64,000 nucleotides of DNA from Streptomyces sp. MUM 178J (GCF_022414575.1 NZ_JADWYQ010000035.1:1-64000), one strand, 5' to 3'; positions 18,482 to 27,616 are shown, counted from the first letter of the stretch. Numbers and translations: made by a program. The notes: generated from the sequence alone by a model not told the origin.

Positions 18482-19003
18482 ATGAGTACGGAAGAGCGTC
18501 GGCAGCTGTGGGTGGAGGAGCCTACGGCGAGGCGGCGCATGGCCGAGCCGGTGCGCACGGCCGCCGTGCGTGCGGTGCTGATCGCGGCCGTGACGCTGAT
18601 CCAGGCCATGGTGGCGTTCTTCTGCACGGTCGCCGGGTCGTGGCTGGCGTTTCCGATGGTGCTCTCCAGTGTGGCCGGCACAGTGGTGGCGACCTGGGCG
18701 GTGCTCGACGTCTGGGTGACCCGCCAGGTGTGGAACCAGCGCCACGGGGTGGTGTCCGAGCCCAGCAGCACGGCGCGGCGGCTACGGCGTGAGCGCCGCC
18801 GGGCGAGGAAGGCCGCCCGGGCGGCGGCACGGGAGGGCGGCGGGAAGAGCGCCCGGACCGCCCGGATAGCCGACCCCGCCGCAGCGGCCGCAACGGCCAA
18901 GACGGGTGGGGCTCCCGAGGCTGCCGGGAGCCCCGGAAGTGCGGGGTCACGGCTGCCGCACACGGCGACGCGGGGCGCGGGCACACTGTCCGGAGCAGTC
19001 TGA
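18482..19003 (+). CDS. Small two-helix membrane protein of unknown function
   Basis: A 173-residue product not recognised by function. After a charged N-terminus there are two likely transmembrane helices (residues about 28-52 and 55-78: AAVRAVLIAAVTLIQAMVAFF and the following hydrophobic run ending AVLDVWVT). A strongly basic stretch follows (RRLRRERRRARKAARAAAR), then an Ala/Gly-rich tail. The basic stretch may contact nucleic acid or lipid head groups. ATG 18482 is chosen for GGGGAG upstream. It is transcribed away from cvnA and converges with the SMC-like operon. Confidence 0.65.
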   Translation: MSTEERRQLWVEEPTARRRMAEPVRTAAVRAVLIAAVTLIQAMVAFFCTVAGSWLAFPMVLSSVAGTVVATWAVLDVWVTRQVWNQRHGVVSEPSSTARRLRRERRRARKAARAAAREGGGKSARTARIADPAAAAATAKTGGAPEAAGSPGSAGSRLPHTATRGAGTLSGAV

Positions 19004-19083
19004 ACGAGCGACCCCGGGCGCACCCCCGCAGCCGGTTGACCGGACGGTCGACCAACGGCCGGCGGCACGGGGCTGCCCAGGCC

Positions 19084-19172
19084 TGTCGGGACGGCTGCCC
19101 GGGGCTGCCCGACCGGCTGCCCGACCGGCTGCCGGGCCTGTCGGGACGGCTATCCGGGGGCTGTCGGGACGG
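19084..19172. repeat. Degenerate GC-rich repeats downstream of the SMC-like operon
   Basis: Two exact 12-bp copies of CTGCCCGACCGG (19105-19116, 19117-19128) are flanked by several CTGTCGGGACGG-type variants. They lie between the convergent membrane-protein and SMC-like genes and may fold as an imperfect terminator. Confidence 0.6.
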
Positions 19173-19180
19173 TCGGCTGA

Positions 19181-22100
19181 CTACGGCACGGGCGCGGCGT
19201 CGGCCTCCTCTGCGCCGCCGGCCGGAACCGCGATCCCCTCGGGGGCATGCCCGGTCGCGGGCTCCGGCACACGGTCCGCGGCGCGCCGGAACATACGCGT
19301 GGCGGTGATCTCCCCGTGCACGGTCTCCCCTGCCGGGTCGATCTGCGGCAACCCGGGCCGCAGATGCTCCTCCACGCTGATGTACTTCAGCCCCGCCCGC
19401 AGATCCGCGTCGTTGCGCAACCGGATGACCAGCGGGAACTCCGCGAGCGCCGTGGTGTCGAACAGACCCGTCGTATAGAGCAGCTGCACACCGAGCGCGT
19501 CGGAGACGGCGCGCTGGAGCTCCAGCAGATAGGTGGCGTTGGCGCGGCCGATCGGATTGTCGAGGAACAACGTGCCGGCGTGCCGGTGCCGGTCGCGTCC
19601 GCGGTCGTTGCTGCGGAGCGCTGCCATCGTGCAGTACAGGGCGATGGCAGCGGTGAGGAGCTGGCCGCCGGAGAAGACGTCGCCCATCTGCCCGACCGGG
19701 ACCCGCTCGGCGCGGAGCACGGCGTCCGGCTTCAGGATCTCCACCGCCACGCCCTTGGGCTGCAGCGCCGCCTGAACGCCTCGCAGCAGCAGCGACATTC
19801 CGTCCCTGCGGCCGTCCCCGTACACGCCGGAAGGGCTCTTCTTCACGGCGGCGCGGGTGGCCTCGTCGATGACTTCGCCGAGCCGTTCCGCGAGGGTGGC
19901 CTGGTCCGGTTCCTCGAACCGGATCCGCAGGAACTCCTGTCCCGACCACTCGCCCAGGCCCTCGGGGAGCCGGGACAGCCGCTGCGCCGAACGGAGCGTG
20001 GCCAGCGCGGTCTCGACCAGGCCGCGCAGCCGGTCCACGATGGTGTCGCGATTGCGCTCCAGCTGCGCCAGTTCGTCGGTGAGCACCCGCAGCCGCGGAG
20101 CGAACGCCTCCGCCCACTTGGCGGCGTGTTCGGGCAGGGCGGCGGCCGGGAGCTCCCGGATCTGCTGGCGGGCCGGGGTGCGCACCTGCTCGTAGCGGGT
20201 GGAGTTGGCATGCCGTACGAGCACGTCGGACGCCTCGCGCACGGCCGCCTCTGCGGCTGACAGATCGGTCGCACAGCCGCGCAGCGAGCGCCGGGCCTCG
20301 GCGGCGGCGCGGCGTGCCTCCTCCAGGCCTGAGGCGTACGGTTCAGACACCTCGGCCGGCTCGTCCTCCGGCTGGTGGTCGCGGAGCAGGTCACGCAGGA
20401 GCGCGGCGGTCTCTTCGAAGCCGCTCGCCGCGTCCTCGGCGGTGCGGTGTGCTTGGAGGAGGCCGCTGTGCGCGGCGCGCGACGCCTCCAGCTCGTCGGC
20501 GCGGGAGGCCAGTTCGGCGTTGGCGGTGCGCAGCAGGGCCTGGGCGTGGTCGGCGTCCGCGGGGGTCAGCTCGTCGGGGAGCCCGGTGTGCGCCTCTCCG
20601 TCGGCGGGGGCGAGGCGCTCCGCCTCGCCTCGGAGCCGGCCGAGCTTCTCGCTCGCCTCCGAGGCCCGCTGCTCCAGCAGCTGGACGTGGGACTCGGCGC
20701 GGGCGGCGGCCGCCTGACGGGAGGGGCCGTCGGCGCCGTCCATGCTCTCCAGGAGCTGTGCGGCGCGGGTGCGGACCCTGTTGGTGAGGCGGTCCAGTTC
20801 GGCGAGGGCGGCGCTCTCGTCGCTTTCGGCGCGGGCCTGTTCGGCGCGGAGGTCCGCGCCGACGCCCACCTTCTCGTACAGCTGGGACGCCGCCCGATAG
20901 GACTCCCGAAGGGCGGGCAGGGACGGGCGGTGCGCGTCGGGGCCGACTTCGGCGCCGTCGTGTGCGGCGCCGTCGGCGCGGGCGTCATCGGGGGCGTTCT
21001 CGGGGGCGTTCTCGGGGGCGCCCGCGATCTCGGCGCGTTCGGCACGCAGGGCGCGGGCCGTGCGGTGCGCGTCGTCGGCAGCGCGCTGGGCGGCCCTGCG
21101 GTCCTCGTCCGCGGCCTTGGCCCGCTCCAGGCAAGCGGTGGCGCGGGCCTCGGCCTCGGCTGCGTCATCGGCCAGTTCGCGCAGTTTGACCTGCCAGCCT
21201 GCGCGTTCACGCAGCCGGAAGGCGAGACCTGCGAGGGCGTCGGCGGAGCGGCGGGCACGCTGGGCAGCCTCCTGACGCTCGTCGCGGACCCGTGCGGCGT
21301 CGGCCGCCGCCTCTTCCGACTCGGTGCGCACGGCTCGCGCCTCGGCCAGGGTCCGCTCGGCCTCTGCGGTTGCCTCGCGGGCCGACTGTGCGGCCTCTGC
21401 CAGTTCGGCGAGCATGCCCGCGGGGCAGTCCGCCCGCCACGAGCCGAGGCGGGCCGCGAGCGAGCGGTCCCCGGCGAGCCGTGCCGCCAGTGCGCGGATC
21501 TCCTCGTCCCGCGCGGCGGCACGTGCGCGCAGCGCCTGCCGTTCCTCGTCGGCGGCGTGCTCGTCGTGCATGGCGGGGTTCGGCGGCACGAGGAAGACGT
21601 CCGCGTCGCCGGCGCCGGGGCCCGGGACGGGGGCCAGCAGGGCGGCCGCGGTGCCGACCGCCACGGCGGAGCGCGGCAGCAGCGCCGCGCCCGCGAGCAC
21701 ATCGCGTGCGCGGGCGTGCGAGGCGGGGTCCGTGATGACGACGCCGTCGACCAGTTCGGGCCGCGCGGCGAGCACGGCCGCGTGGTCGGCGGGGTCGACG
21801 GCCTGCGCGAGATAGCGCCAGCCCGGCAGGGCGGGGATCGCGTGCTCGCCGAGGAACTCCACGGCTGCCAGCACGTCGGGGCTCGGCGGCAGCAGCCCCC
21901 CGTCGCCCAGCGCGCCCAGGATCCGCGCGTCGTCGGCGGCCGCAGTCCGCAGCTCGAACAGCTGCCGTTCGGCGGAGGCGATCGAGGCGTCGAGCAGTTC
22001 CCGCAGCTCGTCCGCGTACCGGTCGAGTTCCTCGGCTGTCAGCGGCCCTTCCGCGGTACGGCGGGGAGTCCGGGCCCCGCCCTGCGCGCCGCGACCACCC

Positions 22101-24595
22101 GCGGCCTCGGGCTGCGCCGCCCCGGCGCGGCCGCCGGGCGTCTGACCGTGCGCAGTCCGCTCGGCGTGAGCCGTGGGGGTTCCGGGCTTGGCGGAGTCCG
22201 GGGCCGTACCGCCGGGACCGGTCGCGGCCTCAGCCGGTGCGGCCCCCGTGGAACCGGGCACGTGGCCGTGCGCGGTGTGCACGGTGTGTTCGGTGCCGGT
22301 TGCGCGCCCGGGGTTGGCCGAGGCGGCCGGAGCGGGGCCCGTCATATGGCCCGGAGCGGCCCGCCCAGCCTCACCGACACCCGACGCATGCCCGGCGGGA
22401 CCCGCTGTCGTACCGGTGTCGGGCGCGGCGGCGGATGCGCCGTCGCCCTGCCCTGCGCCCTCGTCACCAGACGGGTCCTGTCCTGCCTCGCCGGATGGGC
22501 CGACAGCGGCGCTGACGGCACGACCGGAACCCGCCCGGGCCTCGGCCGCGTACGTCGCCGCACCTGCGGGACGGGCGGAGGCGTCGGCAGCCGGGGGGGC
22601 TGCCGCCTCCGCGCTGTTCGCCACACCTGGCTCGGCCGTGGGGACGCCGTGCGCGGCGTCCCCACGGCCGTCGGCGACCGGCGCCGTGTCCCCGGCCGGC
22701 CCCGCGGCGGGCGGGGCCGGGGCGGTCGCGGGCTCGGGCCGCAGGGCCGCCCTGGGCAGGCTGAGCAGTTCCGCCAGACGGTCGTCCTCGGCGATGGACC
22801 GGGCCGCGCGGCGCTCGGCGTCGTAGGCGCGTTCCGCGGCCTGGGCCGCGTCCGCGGCCCGGGCCGCGGTGAGTTCGGCGCGGGACTCGGCGGCGGCCGC
22901 CTCCTTCGCGCGGTCGGCCGTGCCGCGTGCGGTCTCACGGGCGGCGTTCCAGGCGGCCACGGCCGTCTTCTCCGCGTCGCTGGCGGCGAGCGCGGCGCGC
23001 GCCGGGTCGGCATCCGGGGCGCTGTCGTCGAGCCAGCCGGCCCGTACCGCCTCGGCGGTCTCCTGCTCGACCTCGGCGAGCCGCTGCCGCAGATGTCCGA
23101 TCTCGCTGCGGGCGCGCTGTGCTTCGGTGGCCGCGGCCGTGGCGTCGCGGTGGGCGACCTCGCCGGCCTCCTGGAGCGCGGCGGAGCGCGCCTCCTGCTC
23201 GTCGGCCACGCGCTCGCCGTCCCCGGCCGCCCGGTGCAGGGCGCGGACGAGCTCCGTCGCTGCTCTGGCGCGGGCGGCGAGGGCCGGGGCTGCGTCACGC
23301 TCGGCCTCGCGGATCGCCGCGGCGACGCGTGCCGAGCGGTCGGCCGCGGCTCGGTGGCGCAGCACGGCTTCGGCCGCCTGCCAGGCGGAGTGGAGGGTGC
23401 GTGCGTCGTTCAGCTCACGGCGCTGGGCGGCGGCGCTCTTCTCCGCCGCGGCGAGTGCCAGCGAGGCGTGGCGGTAGGCCAGTTCCGCGGCGACGAGGGA
23501 GGCGCGGCTACGGGTCTCTTCCGCCTCCGTCACCCGGTCGGCAGCGGATGTGACCTGCTGTGCGAGGTCCGCGGCGCGCCCGCGTTCCCCGGCGGCGCGG
23601 GCGGACAGCTCGCGGTTGAGCGTACGGGTGCGGCGCTCGGCGCTGGCGTGGATCTCCCGGGTGCGGGTGCGGGTCTTTGCGGCCTCCACGATCCTGCCGA
23701 GCAGTTCCACCGAGCCGGCGGTGAAGTCGCGCTCCGCGGTGAGTTCGGCGCGGCGGCCCACCTTGTTGCCGAAGTTGCCGACGAGGTCGGCGAGTCCGTC
23801 GGTGTCCCGCGTGTCGGTGACGGCCCGCAGCAGCAGATCGGTGAAGTCCGAATCCTTCTTGACCGCGAAGAGCCCGGCCGCCTCACCCTCGTCGGCGTTC
23901 ATCTCGCGCTGGTAGCGGAAGAGTTCGGGGTCGAGGCCGAGGTCTTGGAGGTGTTCCTTCCAGCGGTCGTGGATCTCCTCCCAGTACACCTCCAGGTGCG
24001 GGTAGGCCTTGCCCGCCTCGGTGAGGGCGTCCCTGAAGCCCTTCATGGTGCGGCGGCGGCCCTGCGCGCCGGACGCCCCTTCGACGGGCGGGCGGACGGC
24101 GGTGGATTCGGCGACGGGGAGGTTGTCCAGGCTGAGTCCGGGGCCGGGCCGGAAGGAGTACCAGGCCTCGGCGAACTTGCGCGGGTCGTTGGAGATCTGG
24201 CGGCCGCGCCACTCGCTGACCTTGCCGACGACGATCAGTTCGCCGGTGAGCGTGTGCTGCCACTCCAGGGCGACATGCCCGCAGTCGTCCGCGAGGAGGA
24301 ACTTGCGCAGCACGCCGGAGCTGGCGCCGCCCAGGGTGTTGCGGTGGCCCGGCAGCATCACCGAGAAGATCAGCTTGAGGAGGACGGACTTGCCTCCGCC
24401 GTTCTCCAGGAAGAGCACGCCGGCCGGCGCGGGGCGGCGCGGCGGGCCGGCCGGCTCCTCCTCGAAGAACTCGCCCTGGGCCGGGGCGGGGTTGGGCACG
24501 GGTTCGCCGACTCCGCGCAGGTCGAGCACGGTGTCGGCGTAGCGCGCACCGGCCGGCCCGATGGAGTAGAGGCGTACCCGGGACAACTCGTACAT
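19181..24595 (-). CDS. Large SMC/MukB/JetC-like ATPase
   Basis: An 1804-residue SMC-type protein. The N-terminal ATPase half has Walker A LENGGGKS (Lys69, Ser70). Two long Ala/Arg/Glu coiled coils (about 285-610 and 980-1480) flank a globular hinge-like region (about 855-960, ending WRYLAQAVDP). The C-terminal half has signature FSGGQ (1641-1645) and Walker B TLFLDNPIGRAN (Asp1679, Asn1680), where Asn replaces the usual Glu. Residues about 618-850 are a Pro/Ala/Gly/Thr-rich insertion just before the hinge. It is the last gene of a three-gene operon with two smaller partners, the layout of MukF-E-B, MksF-E-B and JetA-B-C. A role in chromosome organisation or plasmid/phage defence is inferred. 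No JetD/MksG nuclease gene is adjacent. Confidence 0.82.
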   Translation of the reverse strand: MYELSRVRLYSIGPAGARYADTVLDLRGVGEPVPNPAPAQGEFFEEEPAGPPRRPAPAGVLFLENGGGKSVLLKLIFSVMLPGHRNTLGGASSGVLRKFLLADDCGHVALEWQHTLTGELIVVGKVSEWRGRQISNDPRKFAEAWYSFRPGPGLSLDNLPVAESTAVRPPVEGASGAQGRRRTMKGFRDALTEAGKAYPHLEVYWEEIHDRWKEHLQDLGLDPELFRYQREMNADEGEAAGLFAVKKDSDFTDLLLRAVTDTRDTDGLADLVGNFGNKVGRRAELTAERDFTAGSVELLGRIVEAAKTRTRTREIHASAERRTRTLNRELSARAAGERGRAADLAQQVTSAADRVTEAEETRSRASLVAAELAYRHASLALAAAEKSAAAQRRELNDARTLHSAWQAAEAVLRHRAAADRSARVAAAIREAERDAAPALAARARAATELVRALHRAAGDGERVADEQEARSAALQEAGEVAHRDATAAATEAQRARSEIGHLRQRLAEVEQETAEAVRAGWLDDSAPDADPARAALAASDAEKTAVAAWNAARETARGTADRAKEAAAAESRAELTAARAADAAQAAERAYDAERRAARSIAEDDRLAELLSLPRAALRPEPATAPAPPAAGPAGDTAPVADGRGDAAHGVPTAEPGVANSAEAAAPPAADASARPAGAATYAAEARAGSGRAVSAAVGPSGEAGQDPSGDEGAGQGDGASAAAPDTGTTAGPAGHASGVGEAGRAAPGHMTGPAPAASANPGRATGTEHTVHTAHGHVPGSTGAAPAEAATGPGGTAPDSAKPGTPTAHAERTAHGQTPGGRAGAAQPEAAGGRGAQGGARTPRRTAEGPLTAEELDRYADELRELLDASIASAERQLFELRTAAADDARILGALGDGGLLPPSPDVLAAVEFLGEHAIPALPGWRYLAQAVDPADHAAVLAARPELVDGVVITDPASHARARDVLAGAALLPRSAVAVGTAAALLAPVPGPGAGDADVFLVPPNPAMHDEHAADEERQALRARAAARDEEIRALAARLAGDRSLAARLGSWRADCPAGMLAELAEAAQSAREATAEAERTLAEARAVRTESEEAAADAARVRDERQEAAQRARRSADALAGLAFRLRERAGWQVKLRELADDAAEAEARATACLERAKAADEDRRAAQRAADDAHRTARALRAERAEIAGAPENAPENAPDDARADGAAHDGAEVGPDAHRPSLPALRESYRAASQLYEKVGVGADLRAEQARAESDESAALAELDRLTNRVRTRAAQLLESMDGADGPSRQAAAARAESHVQLLEQRASEASEKLGRLRGEAERLAPADGEAHTGLPDELTPADADHAQALLRTANAELASRADELEASRAAHSGLLQAHRTAEDAASGFEETAALLRDLLRDHQPEDEPAEVSEPYASGLEEARRAAAEARRSLRGCATDLSAAEAAVREASDVLVRHANSTRYEQVRTPARQQIRELPAAALPEHAAKWAEAFAPRLRVLTDELAQLERNRDTIVDRLRGLVETALATLRSAQRLSRLPEGLGEWSGQEFLRIRFEEPDQATLAERLGEVIDEATRAAVKKSPSGVYGDGRRDGMSLLLRGVQAALQPKGVAVEILKPDAVLRAERVPVGQMGDVFSGGQLLTAAIALYCTMAALRSNDRGRDRHRHAGTLFLDNPIGRANATYLLELQRAVSDALGVQLLYTTGLFDTTALAEFPLVIRLRNDADLRAGLKYISVEEHLRPGLPQIDPAGETVHGEITATRMFRRAADRVPEPATGHAPEGIAVPAGGAEEADAAPVP
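20989..21024. repeat. 12-bp repeat in the SMC-like gene
   Basis: Two exact copies of CGGGGGCGTTCT (20989-21000, 21001-21012) and a partial third. On the coding strand they give Glu-Asn-Ala-Pro repeats in a break of the second coiled coil. Confidence 0.8.
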
Positions 24596-24661
24596 GGCGG
24601 TCGGACTCTCAGTCGTCTTCTCGGTCGGAGGCTGGCGGGTGTGGCGGGGCGGGCGCCCGGC

Positions 24662-25573
24662 TCACGTGTGGAAGGGCAGGCCGGCGCCGGGGGCCAGCTC
24701 CAGGTCGTCGCCTTCGGGCGGGGGCAGGAGGGTGGCGGAGCCGTCGGACACCGGGACGACGCCGAGGTCCAGCAGTTCGGCCATGGCGGCGCCGCCCGCC
24801 ATGTCGCGCACCTGGAGCTGGTAGCGGGCGGTGGTGCGGTACGAACCGCCCGCGTCGTCTCCGGTCCGCTGGAGGAAGCCGGAGTCGGCGAGGAAGCCGA
24901 CTGCCTTGCCGATGATGCCTGTGGTGGAGCCGGCGAGGCGGCGGGCGTCCTTGGTGGCCCCGGTGGCGCTGCGACGCGCATAGATCCGCCAGGCGGCTTC
25001 GAGCCCGGGGGCGTCGCTGGCGGGGTCGGTGTTCTCCCCCTGCTGCTCGGCCCGTTCCTCCAGGCGGCGGCAGGCCTGGCGGACGAAGGCGTCGACGCCG
25101 TTGACGGTGATGCGGCCGATATAGCCGTCGTCGGCGAGGTCTTCGGGGCGGGGAAAGGCGAGGGCGGCGACGGCGAGGTGCGCGAGACCGTGCAGAAACC
25201 GGTCGGCGGAGTCGGCGGCGGCACGGCGGGCGTAGTCGCTCATGCGGACGGCGAAGACCGAGTCCTCTCCTGCGGTGACGGCCATCCCGGCGCGCGGGGA
25301 GACCTCGAGGACGACGAGCCCGAGGCCGGTGGCCACGGCGTCGGCGAGCCGGGCGAAGGCGCCGTCCTCCCGGTAGCGGCGGAGCAGATCCGTGTACTCG
25401 GCGTCGCGGGCGGGGAGCAGCTTGGGCTGGAGTCCGAAGGAGACGAGCCGCGCGGCGTCGGCAGCGTCCGCGGGTGTGACGGCCCCTCCTGTGGCGGGGG
25501 GCGCCGCCTCGGGTGCGTCCGCCTCACGCCACGCGTCGCTGCGCTCCGCGGTGTGGGAGGGGTGGTCGCTCAC
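24662..25573 (-). CDS. SMC-partner protein, MukE/JetB-like position
   Basis: A 303-residue acidic, mostly helical protein without signal or membrane segments. The middle (RMSDYARRAAADSADRFLHGLAHLAVAALAFPRPEDL) and C-terminal half (GIIGKAVGFLADSGFLQRTGD ... YRTTARYQLQVRDMA) look like winged-helix units of the kind in MukE/MksE/JetB accessory subunits; this is inferred from position and appearance. The GTG start has AAGGAG upstream. It lies 66 bases before the SMC-like gene and 67 after the upstream partner, so the three form one operon. A specific family name cannot be given from reading alone. Confidence 0.65.
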   Translation of the reverse strand: MSDHPSHTAERSDAWREADAPEAAPPATGGAVTPADAADAARLVSFGLQPKLLPARDAEYTDLLRRYREDGAFARLADAVATGLGLVVLEVSPRAGMAVTAGEDSVFAVRMSDYARRAAADSADRFLHGLAHLAVAALAFPRPEDLADDGYIGRITVNGVDAFVRQACRRLEERAEQQGENTDPASDAPGLEAAWRIYARRSATGATKDARRLAGSTTGIIGKAVGFLADSGFLQRTGDDAGGSYRTTARYQLQVRDMAGGAAMAELLDLGVVPVSDGSATLLPPPEGDDLELAPGAGLPFHT

Positions 25574-25640
25574 GGCTGGGGCTCCTTGTCGGGGGTGGTG
25601 CGGTCGGCGGTGCGGCGGGGGGCTGGGGCGGGCGGCGCGC

Positions 25641-27167
25641 TCATGCGGAGTCCTTGCGGTCCGCGGCCATGCCCGCTGCGTCCAGCAGTGCCGTGCCGAC
25701 GATGAGGTCTGCGCCGCCGAACTCCGGGTCGTCCAGTTCCGTGCCGTCGTCGACCGCGAAGAGCAGGCGCTGTTCGCCCTGGCGGTAGGCGGTGCCGACG
25801 GGCGGGCTGGCCGCGTGGACGGCCAGCAGGGCGACCAGATAGGGCAGTTCGGGGTCGCGCTTGCGGGCTTCCGCGAGCAGCCCGGAGAGACGGCGCGGCG
25901 CGTCGTGTTCGAGATCGAGAAGTTCCATGGCTCCGGCGAGCTGCTCTTCGCTGAAGCGGCTGTCGTCGGGGGTGGCGATCAGGTCCGGCTCGGGCATCTC
26001 CGCGCCCAGGTGTTCACGCTCGACGGGCGGGGTGAGCAGGAGGTCGACGAGGTCGCCGAGGCGCACCGAGGCGGGGGTGCGCAGTCCGGCGCCGCGGGCG
26101 AAGTACGCCTCCGTGACGCGTGTGGCCTGCTCGACGGGGAGGGGCAGCAGGGGCGCGAGGAGTTGCCCGTACAGATCGAGGCCGGCGCGGGCGGCAGGCG
26201 GGGCGAATGCCTGGCGGTCCTGTTCGGCGCGGAACAGGGGGCCGGCCTCCAGGAGCCTGGACTGGAGCTGGGTGTGGCGGCGGATGCAGTCCTTGACGAT
26301 GTCGACCAGCTCGGCGGCGCGCCTCTTGTGTTCGGGGTCGGTGGCCTCGTCGCGTGCCTTGCGGATGTTCATCAGGATGGCGTTCTCGTGGCGGTAGCGG
26401 TCGGCTACGTGGTCGAGCGCCTCGGCGATCATGTCGGGGACGGTCTCGAGCCAGTCGACGGCGCGCACATTGCGGCGGGTGGCCTCCAGCGTGCGGCGCA
26501 GGGTCTCCGCGTACTGGACGGTGCGGTAGCGGGCCTGCTCGGCGGCGAGCTGGGCGTCGGCGAGGCGACCGCGGCTGATGAGGACCTCGAGTTTGACCTC
26601 GGCGGCGATCTGGGCGCTGGTGACGTCCGTGTCGAGCGCGCCGACCAGGACGTTGACGGCTTCGTCGGTGGTGCGGAGGTAGACGGCGCCGCCGTAGCCG
26701 GGGACTTCCTCGATGAGCTTGAAGTCGTAGTCGCGGCGGGTGTAGACGCCGTCGGGACCGAAGGTGCCGTACACGGCGCGGAATCCGCGGTCCACGCTGC
26801 CGACGTTGATCAGGTTCTCCAGCACCCAGCGGGCCACGCGCTCGTGCTCGGCGGCGGGGCGGTGGGAGGTCTGGGCGGCGACGCGCGGCATCAGCCGGGC
26901 CACTATCTGGTCGTGGTCGGCTCCGGTGTCGAAGTCCATGGTGAGGGTGACGAGGTCGATCGCGGCGAGGGCGACCTCGGCCATGGAGTAGACCGAGTAC
27001 TCGCCGGCCAGATTGGCCTTGCGCACGTCGAGGTCGTGCAGCGGCGCGGTGCAGGCGAGCGCGCGCAGCCGCCGCGCCAGCCCTTCGTCGGCGGCCGGGC
27101 CCTGAGCGGGCCGCGGCCCCGCGCTGAACTGGGGCGGAACGAAGTCCGTCGAGGCAGGCGAAGTCAC
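25641..27167 (-). CDS. SMC-partner protein, kleisin (MukF/JetA)-like position
   Basis: First gene of the SMC-like operon; 508 residues from GTG 27167 (an in-frame GTG at 27197 would add ten). The N-terminal part (about 40-170) has an RRDYDF-type winged-helix look. A helical middle (about 185-330: LRRTLEATRRNVRAVDWLET, AILMNIRKARDE) resembles the coiled middle of MukF-type kleisins, and an acidic C-terminal domain follows. No enzyme motif is visible. The kleisin role is inferred from order, size and helical make-up. A candidate leaderless promoter lies just upstream. Confidence 0.62.
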   Translation of the reverse strand: MTSPASTDFVPPQFSAGPRPAQGPAADEGLARRLRALACTAPLHDLDVRKANLAGEYSVYSMAEVALAAIDLVTLTMDFDTGADHDQIVARLMPRVAAQTSHRPAAEHERVARWVLENLINVGSVDRGFRAVYGTFGPDGVYTRRDYDFKLIEEVPGYGGAVYLRTTDEAVNVLVGALDTDVTSAQIAAEVKLEVLISRGRLADAQLAAEQARYRTVQYAETLRRTLEATRRNVRAVDWLETVPDMIAEALDHVADRYRHENAILMNIRKARDEATDPEHKRRAAELVDIVKDCIRRHTQLQSRLLEAGPLFRAEQDRQAFAPPAARAGLDLYGQLLAPLLPLPVEQATRVTEAYFARGAGLRTPASVRLGDLVDLLLTPPVEREHLGAEMPEPDLIATPDDSRFSEEQLAGAMELLDLEHDAPRRLSGLLAEARKRDPELPYLVALLAVHAASPPVGTAYRQGEQRLLFAVDDGTELDDPEFGGADLIVGTALLDAAGMAADRKDSA

Positions 27168-27174
27168 GGTGCAC

Positions 27175-27205
27175 AGGTTAGGTCCTTGCACTGACACCGG
27201 TCTAA
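27175..27205 (-). promoter_or_regulatory. Candidate leaderless promoter of the SMC-like operon
   Basis: On the minus strand TTAGAC (27205-27200) is followed after 19 bases by TAACCT (27180-27175), and GTG 27167 begins seven bases after that. The transcript would start at the start codon, common in Streptomyces. No ribosome site is seen for this GTG, which fits. The spacing is slightly long. Confidence 0.35.
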
Positions 27206-27616
27206 ACGGCGCAGAAACCTCGCGGTGCGGTCACCCTCACCATCCCCGGCGGCGCATGCCGGCCCTGCCGTCGGCGGACGGGCCCGGCACGCCGACCGCT
27301 CTGTGCGCGGCGCGGCGCCTGGGGTGCGGAGTCGCCGACGCGGGTCCGGCGTGCGGGGCGGTTCTTCCGGTGTCCGGGGCCACGGGCTGCGGCCCCGGGG
27401 CGGGCGACGCGGCGAAGGCCGAACTGCGCGCCCGCAACGGCGCGTGCGGGAGGGCAGGACCGGTGTCGTCCTGACTGCGCGGAGCGCGCGGGTCCCGGTG
27501 CCCGACCCGGGCGGGACGGTCGGCGGCCACGCCGCAGGCCGCCGCCTCCGAGCGCGGCCGGGCCGTTGCCGCCGTCCGCGCCGCAGGGCCGGGCCGCGGC
27601 CGGGGCCGCCGGCGGT
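27206..27616. other. Gene-free GC-rich spacer
   Basis: About 410 bases between the SMC-like operon and the GntR gene. Short open frames on both strands are Arg/Pro/Ala-rich, without ribosome sites, and look like GC-driven shadows. No fourth gene (such as a JetD-type nuclease) is present here. Confidence 0.55.

Noticed and set aside
20375..25705. A 1776-codon open frame on the plus strand opposite the SMC-like gene
   Set aside because: It is a Val/Gly/Arg-rich mirror of the minus-strand gene with no motifs and no ribosome site; long antisense frames are normal in very GC-rich DNA.
27206..27616. A fourth (JetD-like nuclease) gene next to the SMC-like operon
   Set aside because: The stretch is too short and its frames have biased composition with no TOPRIM-like motif.
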